Assembly: GCA_964425255.1 (NCBI GenBank)
Contig: CAYRMV010000048.1
Span: 1 to 21,333 of the forward strand
Length of the DNA stretch: 21,333 nt
Origin: CAYRMV01 sp964425255
GTDB lineage: Bacteria > Bacteroidota > Bacteroidia > Flavobacteriales_D > Crocinitomicaceae
Reading direction: 5' to 3'
The position numbers and the translations under genes were made by a program. This document shows positions 10,201-16,455 of this stretch, one piece after another. Every line of letters begins with the position of its first letter. Position 1 is the stretch's first letter. Below the pieces are notes generated by a model. It was not told where the DNA came from. It saw only the letters and a list, made by a program, of their open reading frames with translations, and ran no database searches.

Positions 10201-10530
10201 AGTACCTTCACGAACGAGCATTAATCCTTCAAAACCAAAATAACGCGTGGTCCATGCACCAATAATGATGAAAATAAATGAAAGGTGAAAAGCCAAAAGT
10301 GCCATTTTTTCTCGACTAAACATTTTGTATCGAAAAATATTGGCAATCAGGTTGATCGTTAAAAAAGCAAGTAGGATTTCAAACCATTTTGCATTGTAAA
10401 TCAATATTTTGGCTGTTTGAATATCGTATTTCGATTCTAGTATGGTTGCCCAACCGATTGCTACTAAAAATACGATCATCGCCAAGGCCATCATACGCAT
10501 TGAAAGGAGACTTTTTGCTATTTTTTCCAT
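7240..10530 (-). CDS. Fused cytochrome c biogenesis protein CcsBA (ResB-CcsA, System II)
   Basis: This 1096-aa inner-membrane haem exporter and cytochrome c synthetase joins ResB/CcsB (N-terminal) to CcsA (C-terminal). The ResB part has membrane helices near 13-30, 48-66 and 77-92, then a large periplasmic domain. A further helix lies near 445-470. A signal-like hydrophobic segment near 485-500 leads into a linker with 12 histidines in 24 residues (514-537). The CcsA part has several helices from about 785 to the end. The haem-handling WWD motif WGRYWGWDPKETW lies at 987-999. The four haem-ligand histidines known from Helicobacter hepaticus CcsBA (77, 761, 858, 897) have counterparts at His82, His914, His1012 and His1051, with spacings equal to within one residue in the C-terminal part. 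It is the first gene of a block with gpx and bshB1, and overlaps gpx by 14 nt. Confidence 0.95.
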   Translation of the reverse strand: MEKIAKSLLSMRMMALAMIVFLVAIGWATILESKYDIQTAKILIYNAKWFEILLAFLTINLIANIFRYKMFSREKMALLAFHLSFIFIIIGAWTTRYFGFEGLMLVREGTSSNFIYASDPHFWFKINDGKMQYEWQTKKFMSEETNNYFDHEVSFPGHKTPIKIEYVGFKKKQIDSLIIDKKIKTGVLDIVTEGKKSNYVGPNGFTMIGDLALSYEKKNAMPGIEVFKKNGKFMMISKIPMKYLPMDQMIAYRQSGAEVPDSMYKDVPSDSLVPFQIRTLYMVNGSQFVFNREIPNAEMRKISSGKKDVGMDILTLKITDGKQSKIVDLEGGISAIPSHETFEFNGLVYEMEYGSTKINLPFSIACRDFQLDKYPGSEVASSFASEVTVIDPKNNVKKDQRIFMNNVMDYGGYRFFQSSYDLDNPQTPENEEGTRLSVNYDFWGTNITYFGYLLMSIGMILSLFAPAGRFRELIESLAKSNKRGMKTLSMLLIFSLATQSSFSQENQVPTQETHEHHEHDGHDHDHDHDHEMHDHNHQEANAAPVAKEKPQARFISKKHADELASLLVQDYDGRIVPFHTLADKLLRKIYGSQTYEDKNAVQTVMSMLMYPDYWDEVKIISVPMAVREQLKLGKYASFQDLNDPGTTSFKWMKEYNEAHNKLESKRGEFDKKIIKLVEDNQVFISLLSWDYFRILPIRGDANQTWVSPMRGGIHPKDSLMMPTTFQYLALMHEASEKGNWGTANDLLNNIKKFQREVGAKVVPSETHVKMEISYNKMNIFKNASKVYLAFGFVLLVMYFIQLLSSKDKPSKPFNLIRKIIIALVIIVFVYHGIGLGMRWYISGHAPWSNGYEAIVFIAWGTVLFGILLMRFHQVILGAAAILAFFMIFVSELNLLDPEITPLQPVLKSYWLMIHVAIITTSYAALGLSAILSLVNLVLYIVRGKIQNTKLTLNINQISYVSEMVMTIGLFMLTIGTFLGGIWANESWGRYWGWDPKETWALVSVLVYAVILHFRFIPGMKGKFLFNAAAFWGFSAILFTFFGVNFYLVGLHSYAQGDGLAEFPNWIIYTILIFALFTAVSAWLNHSYKKNLTNEIN

Positions 10531-10555
10531 GCTTTTGGTTCAATAAAAATCCGTG

Positions 10556-10585
10556 CAAAATTACACATTGCATCGCAGAAAGCAA
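10556..10585 (-). promoter_or_regulatory. Bacteroidota-type promoter of the ccsBA-gpx-bshB1 operon
   Basis: Read on the minus strand, TTG at 10585-10583 is followed after exactly 19 nt by TAATTTTG at 10563-10556. This matches the Bacteroidota housekeeping promoter TTG-N17/23-TAnnTTTG. Transcription should begin near 10549, giving a leader of about 20 nt before the ATG at 10530. Confidence 0.75.
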
Positions 10586-10784
10586 GGTGATTTTGAGGAT
10601 AACTTTCCTTAAATTGTCCTTAATTTGTTTAAAATTGTTAACAAGTTGAAATCACAAAAGTTGATTTACCAATTTACCAAGGAAACGGAAAACGTGTATT
10701 CAATTTGAAACCTGAATTCAATCTCCTAACTACCAATTACTATGAAACAGTTTTACCCTTGGACAGCATAAAAGCAGGAAAAGT
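10586..10784. other. Intergenic space with a short open frame and no recognised gene
   Basis: This lies between the ccsBA promoter and the stop codon of the helical protein gene, which is transcribed in the same direction. I see no strong hairpin terminator for the upstream gene. On the plus strand, 10642-10788 is free of stop codons for 48 codons and ends at a TAA. It has no ATG, so it is not called as a gene. A tandem TTTACCAA pair lies near 10664-10679. Confidence 0.4.
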
Positions 10785-12314
10785 TTAATCAACTTGTTTT
10801 TTGACAGCTTCCGCGAATGCGATTCGTTGAATTTTAGAATCAATCCAAGCAGTAATATGGAAAAACTCGAGTACCACACGCTCTTGATGGTCTTTCATTA
10901 ATTCATCCATTTCTTCTTTCATCGCTTCGAATATTTCTTGTGTGTTAATCATCGAAGAAGCCTTGGAAAGTTTACGCATATATTTGACTATCACGTCTTC
11001 AATACGATAATCTCTTTCATATTTGGATAAATAACGGTTGGTGGATTTAATCACATATTCTAAAAAGTCGTAATTTTCTAATTCATAATGAATTACTAAG
11101 TTCAACAAACGACTGAAACTGTAAATGTCTTGCCTTAAGTTTTGCTCATTGTCATTTAGTACTTCGTTTAGAAAACTCAATGCTTTTTTGTATTCACCGA
11201 TTCCAAAATAACTGTACGCTTTGTTGTATAAAAAACGAACTTCTTGCTCTTTGCTGATTTTGTCTTCATACAGTTCTTTGCCCGCATCAATGTGTATCAA
11301 CAATTCAACTGCTTTTTGGAATTCTCCTTTTTTATGTAACAAATCCAATTCTTGGTTGTACGTATTGGCAAAAATCCGCACTTTGACATCCGTTGTATTA
11401 AATCCTTTTTTTTCGCCTAATTCACGGATTTCTGCAATTAAAGTTTTAGCTTGTTCGAAGTCGTTGTTATCGATGTAACAGCGAAGTAAGTGCAATAAAG
11501 TCATCACATAGCGTTGCTGTGAATCCATTTTTATTTTTGGATTGTTGTCCAAGATTTCCTTTGTACGATTGAAAAATTGGAAACTATCTTGGTAATTCCG
11601 CGTGGTTGCAGCACACAAACCTTTGATGTAATAACAAATTGAGGCTGCTTTGGTCGATAATGCCGTGTTTTTCCCTTTGATTAAATGGTAATCGGCAATG
11701 TCAGCAACAATTTGTCTTTCTTTTTCATTTCGCGTAAAACCTCCACTACGGAAGATCAAATTAATTTTTGAATAGATTACTTGGTACTCAGCGAGGTTTC
11801 TCAATTTCGCAATAACCATTTCTTCTTCTTCTATCAAATCGTCTAAATTGGTAGAGAATTCTCCTTCTTCATATGCTTCTTCGAGTAATTTTTTCTGCCA
11901 AGAAATTAGTTCATACCAATAGTAGAATTTTTCATAATTAGCCGCAATTTCTTTTGCGCGACTGACAAATTTCTCGCATTCTTTGTATAATGCTTTGTTG
12001 TATAAAATTTCAACATTTTTGATTTCTTGTTTGAGTTGACTACTAATAGATTGTTCGCTGTAAAAAGAGCGTAAACTTTTAAGAATCAACTTGTATAAAT
12101 GATTTTTCTCGGAAGGAAGATGTTTCACAAAGGTTTCGCTTTTGAATTCTTCTTTCAAGGCTTCCTCATCGTATTCATCTTGCTTTTCTATGGCATCAAA
12201 AATCTTCAAATAATTTTTCTCACCAGATTGAAGTGAAGAAGATAATTTAAAAAATCGCTTTTCCGATTTTGTCAATGATTTCACTAATTTGAAGAGTTCC
12301 GTAGATGGCTTCAT
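10785..12314 (-). CDS. Helical TPR-like protein of unknown function
   Basis: I do not recognise a named family for this 509-aa protein. It is almost entirely predicted helix, with no signal peptide or membrane segment, so it should be cytoplasmic. The N-terminus (residues 8-60) has a charged pattern, SLTKSEKRFFKL followed by GEKNYLKIFDAI, that I associate from memory with Bacteroidota hypothetical proteins. Repeats resembling tetratricopeptide units are visible near 225-260, 272-300 and 362-390; the clearest is YNKAYSYFGIGEYKKALSFL. An acidic stretch lies at 158-165. Such scaffolds usually bind proteins, but no partner can be inferred. It has its own promoter, and a terminator separates it from the glucosaminidase gene upstream. 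The ATG at 12312-12314 gives the full conserved N-terminus. Confidence 0.88.
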   Translation of the reverse strand: MKPSTELFKLVKSLTKSEKRFFKLSSSLQSGEKNYLKIFDAIEKQDEYDEEALKEEFKSETFVKHLPSEKNHLYKLILKSLRSFYSEQSISSQLKQEIKNVEILYNKALYKECEKFVSRAKEIAANYEKFYYWYELISWQKKLLEEAYEEGEFSTNLDDLIEEEEMVIAKLRNLAEYQVIYSKINLIFRSGGFTRNEKERQIVADIADYHLIKGKNTALSTKAASICYYIKGLCAATTRNYQDSFQFFNRTKEILDNNPKIKMDSQQRYVMTLLHLLRCYIDNNDFEQAKTLIAEIRELGEKKGFNTTDVKVRIFANTYNQELDLLHKKGEFQKAVELLIHIDAGKELYEDKISKEQEVRFLYNKAYSYFGIGEYKKALSFLNEVLNDNEQNLRQDIYSFSRLLNLVIHYELENYDFLEYVIKSTNRYLSKYERDYRIEDVIVKYMRKLSKASSMINTQEIFEAMKEEMDELMKDHQERVVLEFFHITAWIDSKIQRIAFAEAVKKQVD

Positions 12315-12383
12315 GACATTCGTGTTTGTTATTGGTGTTCAAAGTTGAAAAATATTCATTTTCGTTATCTTTTTCAACTAGAG

Positions 12384-12415
12384 CAAATATAATTAATTAT
12401 TGTATTCCTAAACAA
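12384..12415 (-). promoter_or_regulatory. Bacteroidota-type promoter of the helical protein gene
   Basis: On the minus strand, TTG at 12415-12413 is followed after 21 nt by TATATTTG at 12391-12384, an exact TAnnTTTG. Transcription should start near 12377, giving a leader of about 63 nt. The -33 box lies inside the U tract of the terminator belonging to the gene upstream, so the two signals are packed together. Confidence 0.65.
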
Positions 12416-12446
12416 AAAGAAAAGCATTTCCGAAGAAATGCTTTTC
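12411..12446 (-). terminator. Intrinsic terminator of the glucosaminidase gene, UUCG loop
   Basis: GAAAAGCATTTC at 12419-12430 and GAAATGCTTTTC at 12435-12446 form a perfect 12-bp stem. In the minus-strand RNA the loop is UUCG closed by a C-G pair, the extra-stable tetraloop. A run of U with one G follows (12418-12411). It lies 45 nt after the glucosaminidase stop codon. Confidence 0.88.
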
Positions 12447-12491
12447 AAACAAACAACAACAAACTAAAAACCCTAACTACGTCTATCGAGA

Positions 12492-13505
12492 CTATTTTAG
12501 GGATACTTTTTCTCCTTTTGACAAAAGTTCGTCCGGAGAAGAAATTGGGTTTCGCTCCAACAAAGAAGCTAATTTAATGCCTTCATTTTGTGATATCTGA
12601 CGAAGTGTTATTGGCGAATCAACGGTAAAAACCACATCTGTTTTCGATTTATTCTTTTTAGGTTGAAGGTAAATTATATCCCCTTCTACAAGTACATCTT
12701 TTTTGTCACCAAAATCATTGTATCGATACAACTGCCACATGGCAATATCAAATTCCTGTGCTATTTGATAGAATGTATCTCCTTTTTTAGCAACGATGTA
12801 TGAAATTTTATTTTTGTGAATTAAAACTGTGTGTTTACCATTTGTTGATTTTAAACTTGTTTGGGATAAAGTCAACTTGATGGATTTATTGTTTTTTTTC
12901 GTTTTAGCATTTTTTGTTTTTGCTGATTTTTTTTCTTTGTGCGTTTTTACTTCTTCCTTTTTGATTAAAACATCCATTGGTTTTGCTGTTTTTCCTGCTT
13001 GATCAAATTCGTGCAATTTCAATCGTTCGATCAAATCAACCAACAATTGTGGGTATTTTGGATTGGTGGCATATCCCGCATCTTTTAAACCTTGTGCCCA
13101 ATTTTTGTAATCCGTAACTTGATAGGAAAACAAACCGGCATAACGTGAACGGGAAGTCAAAAACAAACTATGGTCTTTGTACGATTCAGATGCATTGTCA
13201 TAGCTGCGAAAACATTCATTTGCTTTGTCATCATCCAAATAAATCGTTGCTCCTTTCCAATCGTGACATTTGATTCCAAAGTGATTATTTGCTTTCTGAG
13301 CTAAAACAGAATTTCCATATCCGCTTTCTAAAATTCCTTGAGCCAAGGTGATTGAAGCTGGAATTTTATAGTCTGCCATTTGTTGAATTGCAATATCTTT
13401 CCACATGGAAACATACTCTTCTTGGGTGTATTTCTTATTGTTTTCAAATGAAAATGATTGAAAACCAATTGATAATACTGCACTAACTACTAACCAATTT
13501 CGCAT
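12492..13505 (-). CDS. Secreted glucosaminidase with LysM domain (GH73-like)
   Basis: This 337-aa protein is predicted to cleave N-acetylglucosaminyl bonds in peptidoglycan in the periplasm or at the cell surface. Residues 1-19 form a signal peptide. The glucosaminidase domain spans about 27-165; Glu60 in ILESGYGNS is the likely catalytic acid, and NNHFGIKC (73-80) and GYATNPKYP (144-152) are typical of FlgJ-like enzymes. A lysine-rich low-complexity linker covers 171-209. One clear LysM domain for peptidoglycan binding lies at about 235-282 (YIVAKKGDTFYQIAQEF, then VLVEGDIIYLQP). Residues 292-336 resemble a second, degenerate LysM. No flagellar gene is near, so a role in wall turnover or cell separation is more likely than FlgJ function. 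The gene is divergent from clpB. Confidence 0.92.
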   Translation of the reverse strand: MRNWLVVSAVLSIGFQSFSFENNKKYTQEEYVSMWKDIAIQQMADYKIPASITLAQGILESGYGNSVLAQKANNHFGIKCHDWKGATIYLDDDKANECFRSYDNASESYKDHSLFLTSRSRYAGLFSYQVTDYKNWAQGLKDAGYATNPKYPQLLVDLIERLKLHEFDQAGKTAKPMDVLIKKEEVKTHKEKKSAKTKNAKTKKNNKSIKLTLSQTSLKSTNGKHTVLIHKNKISYIVAKKGDTFYQIAQEFDIAMWQLYRYNDFGDKKDVLVEGDIIYLQPKKNKSKTDVVFTVDSPITLRQISQNEGIKLASLLERNPISSPDELLSKGEKVSLK

Positions 13506-13557
13506 AATCGTTCAAGTTATGAACAGTATTACGTGAGTTTTCAACAAAAGTTACAAA

Positions 13558-13565
13558 TAAATTTG
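13558..13565 (+). promoter_or_regulatory. Possible -7 element for clpB
   Basis: TAAATTTG matches TAnnTTTG exactly, but the only -33 candidate is a TTT at 13538-13540, 17 nt upstream. Transcription would start about 140 nt before the clpB ATG. The remainder of the 205-nt divergent region (13506-13710) shows no CIRCE inverted repeat, no gene and no clear minus-strand promoter for the glucosaminidase. Confidence 0.3.
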
Positions 13566-13710
13566 ATTAACAATTTCAATAAATCATGTTATCACTAGGA
13601 CAAAATGACAGTTTGGATTTGGTTTAAATGACAAAATTTCCGAAATTCAACTGTTTTTCAGGATTGGATATAAAATTGATACAAGAAAAAAAGATTAAAA
13701 ATTATAAATC

Positions 13711-16329
13711 ATGGATTTCAATAAATTCACCATTAAATCACAAGAAGCCATTCAGCAAGCGCAACTAATTGCTGAGAAAGAAGGTCATGGTGCAATCGAA
13801 ACGGGACATATATTAAAAGGAATTTTTCTGGTAGATCAAGATGTAGTACCTTATCTATTCACCAAATTGGGAATTAAATCAAACACGGTTGAGCAAGTTG
13901 TTGACCGTATTATTAAAACGTATCCCAAAGTTACAGGCGGACAACTTCATCTTGCCCAATCAGCTCATCGGGTCTTGACTTATGCACTTTCTGAATTGAA
14001 AAATTTTGGAGATGAATTTGTTTCGATTGAGCTATTGTTGTATTCTCTTTTACATGCAACTGATTCAATTGGACAAATTTTTAAAGATCAACATGTTTCA
14101 CAAAAACAACTAAAACAAGCTATCATGGATTTAAGAAACGGACAAAATGTAACTTCCAACAGCCAAGAAGGAACGTATAAATCGTTGGAAAAATATGCTA
14201 AAAATTTAAATGAACTTGCTGAGAAAGGAAAATTAGATCCTGTCATTGGTCGGGATGATGAAATTAGACGTGTTTTACAAATCCTTACTAGACGAACAAA
14301 AAATAATCCGATTCTCATCGGTGAACCAGGTGTTGGTAAAACAGCCATTGCTGAGGGCTTAGCTCACCGAATTATCAGTGGGGATGTTCCAGAAAATCTG
14401 AAAACAAAGAAAGTATATTCGTTGGATATGGGAGCTTTGGTCGCTGGTGCGAAATACAAAGGAGAGTTTGAAGAACGATTGAAAGCTGTTATCAAAGAAG
14501 TGATCGATGCAGATGGTGAAATTATTCTATTCATAGATGAAATTCACACCTTAGTTGGTGCTGGCGGTGGTGATGGTGCAATGGATGCGGCAAACATTCT
14601 AAAACCTGCTTTGGCACGAGGTGAATTGAGAGCAGTTGGTGCAACCACTTTGAATGAATATCAAAAATATTTTGAGAAAGATAAGGCTTTGGTTCGTCGT
14701 TTTCAAACAGTTTTAGTCGATGAGCCAAGCACGGAAGATGCTATTTCAATTCTACGCGGAATCAAAGAAAAATACGAAAATCACCACAAAGTTGTTATCA
14801 AGGATGCAGCGATAATTGCAGCAGTTGAATTGTCTCAAAGATATATCACTGAACGCCATTTGCCTGATAAAGCGATTGATTTAATTGATGAAGCTGCATC
14901 AAAACTTCGTATGGAAATCAATTCAAAACCCGAAGAGTTGGATGAGTTGGAACGAAAAATTTTACAATTAGAAATTGAAAAAGCAGCAATTCAACGGGAG
15001 AATGATGAGAAAAAATTAGAAGGGATTTCGAAGGAGCTCGCTAATTTGATTCAACAACGAGATGCGTTTAAAGCAAAATGGCAAGCAGAACGCGATGTGG
15101 TTGATTCGATTCAAAAGCACAAAGAAGCCATTGAAAATCTCAAACTTGAAGCAGATGCAGCAGAACGCATCGGCGATTATGGCAAAGTAGCAGAGATTCG
15201 ATATGGAAAGATCAAAGAAACTGAAAATCAATTGGAAGTGGCAAAAGCTACACTAGCTGAAATGCAAGCTAGATCCAAAATGATTAAAGAGGAAGTGGAA
15301 ACAGAAGAAATTGCCGATGTTGTTTCGAAATGGACAGGGATTCCAGTTTCTAAAATGATTGAATCAGAAGTTTCCAAATTACTTCGTTTAGAAGATGAAT
15401 TAGGAAAGCGTGTTGTTGGACAAACGGAAGCTATTGAAGCTCTTTCGGATGCTGTTCGTAGAAGTCGAGCGGGTTTGCAAGATGCGAAAAGACCAATTGG
15501 TTCGTTTATCTTTTTGGGCACAACAGGTGTTGGAAAAACAGAGTTAGCAAAAGCGCTGGCGGAGTATTTGTTCAACGATGAAAATGCCATGACCCGAATT
15601 GATATGTCTGAATACCAAGAAAAACATGCTGTGAGTCGTTTGGTTGGAGCGCCTCCGGGATATGTTGGCTATGATGAAGGGGGTCAGTTAACAGAAGCTG
15701 TACGAAGAAAGCCCTATTCAATTGTTTTATTGGATGAAATTGAAAAAGCGCATCCTGATGTATTTAATATTTTGCTGCAGGTGTTGGATGATGGTCGCTT
15801 GACGGATAATAAAGGTCGTGTAGTGAATTTCAAAAATACCATCATCATCATGACCTCGAATTTAGGTTCACATTTAATTCAGGATGCATTTGACGATGCA
15901 GATGGTAAAAACATCCACCAAATTGCTGAAAAAGCAAAAATGCAAGTCCTTGATTTGTTGAAACAAACGATTCGTCCAGAGTTTTTGAATCGAATTGATG
16001 AAACAATCATGTTTACTCCTCTTTCGAAATCGGATGTGCGACGAATTGTTGAAATTCAAATGAATCAATTGAGACAGAAATTGTTAGAGAAAGACATTCA
16101 TTTGCACATCAAAGAAGACGCATTTGATTGGATTGCAGAAACAGGTTACGACCCTCACTTCGGAGCAAGACCAGTGAAACGTGTCATTCAACGAAGTGTA
16201 TTGAATGAATTGTCGAAAGCCATTTTAGGTGGAACAATTGATCCAAATTACACCGTTGTAATGGATATTTTTGATGGAAAAATTATCTTCCGAAAGCCGA
16301 TTAGTGAATTGGAAGAAATTGAACAATAA
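13711..16329 (+). CDS. clpB: ATP-dependent disaggregase ClpB
   Basis: This is a hexameric AAA+ chaperone in the cytoplasm that pulls polypeptides out of aggregates together with DnaK. At 872 aa its length is normal. Two Clp N-terminal repeats lie in the first 145 residues. The first ATPase domain has Walker A GEPGVGKT at 204-211, a Walker B Asp276-Glu277 pair, and a pore loop with KYKGEFEER. The middle coiled-coil domain, about 400-530, is complete, which separates ClpB from ClpA and ClpC. The second ATPase domain has Walker A GTTGVGKT at 603-610, Walker B Asp675-Glu676, and pore loop GYVGYDEGG. The C-terminal part contains RPEFLNRIDE and GARPVKR. There is no ClpP-docking tripeptide that I can see. 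The gene is monocistronic, with a terminator directly after it. Confidence 0.98.
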   Translation: MDFNKFTIKSQEAIQQAQLIAEKEGHGAIETGHILKGIFLVDQDVVPYLFTKLGIKSNTVEQVVDRIIKTYPKVTGGQLHLAQSAHRVLTYALSELKNFGDEFVSIELLLYSLLHATDSIGQIFKDQHVSQKQLKQAIMDLRNGQNVTSNSQEGTYKSLEKYAKNLNELAEKGKLDPVIGRDDEIRRVLQILTRRTKNNPILIGEPGVGKTAIAEGLAHRIISGDVPENLKTKKVYSLDMGALVAGAKYKGEFEERLKAVIKEVIDADGEIILFIDEIHTLVGAGGGDGAMDAANILKPALARGELRAVGATTLNEYQKYFEKDKALVRRFQTVLVDEPSTEDAISILRGIKEKYENHHKVVIKDAAIIAAVELSQRYITERHLPDKAIDLIDEAASKLRMEINSKPEELDELERKILQLEIEKAAIQRENDEKKLEGISKELANLIQQRDAFKAKWQAERDVVDSIQKHKEAIENLKLEADAAERIGDYGKVAEIRYGKIKETENQLEVAKATLAEMQARSKMIKEEVETEEIADVVSKWTGIPVSKMIESEVSKLLRLEDELGKRVVGQTEAIEALSDAVRRSRAGLQDAKRPIGSFIFLGTTGVGKTELAKALAEYLFNDENAMTRIDMSEYQEKHAVSRLVGAPPGYVGYDEGGQLTEAVRRKPYSIVLLDEIEKAHPDVFNILLQVLDDGRLTDNKGRVVNFKNTIIIMTSNLGSHLIQDAFDDADGKNIHQIAEKAKMQVLDLLKQTIRPEFLNRIDETIMFTPLSKSDVRRIVEIQMNQLRQKLLEKDIHLHIKEDAFDWIAETGYDPHFGARPVKRVIQRSVLNELSKAILGGTIDPNYTVVMDIFDGKIIFRKPISELEEIEQ

Positions 16330-16346
16330 ACGCAATAGCGACTAAA

Positions 16347-16387
16347 AATGCGGTTCTTGAATCTTTCGAGAGCCGCATTCTTTTTTA
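16347..16387 (+). terminator. Intrinsic terminator of clpB
   Basis: AATGCGGTTCT at 16347-16357 pairs with AGAGCCGCATT at 16369-16379 with a single G-U pair, followed by a T-rich run to 16387. It starts 18 nt after the clpB stop codon. Confidence 0.85.
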
Positions 16388-16422
16388 TGTAAAAAAACAA
16401 TATATTCTTTCTCTAAATCGTA

Positions 16423-16430
16423 TACTTTTG
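16423..16430 (+). promoter_or_regulatory. Possible -7 element of the flavoprotein gene
   Basis: TACTTTTG fits TAnnTTTG and ends 25 nt before the ATG at 16456. No TTG is present at the expected -33 distance, so this rests on the -7 box alone. It lies directly downstream of the clpB terminator, where a new promoter is needed. Confidence 0.4.
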
Positions 16431-16455
16431 ATTACTTTTATCGGAAGTATTGACG

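Noticed and set aside
13506..13710. CIRCE or other heat-shock operator before clpB
   Set aside because: No inverted repeat of the CIRCE type is present. The only signal is a -7-like box without a proper -33 box.
15228..15590. 120-codon minus-strand open frame inside clpB
   Set aside because: It is antisense to the second ATPase domain of ClpB; the coding signal belongs to clpB.
16450..16455. TTG start for the cysteine-free flavoprotein
   Set aside because: ATG at 16456 has GGAAG 8 nt upstream and gives the usual short N-terminus before the FAD motif.
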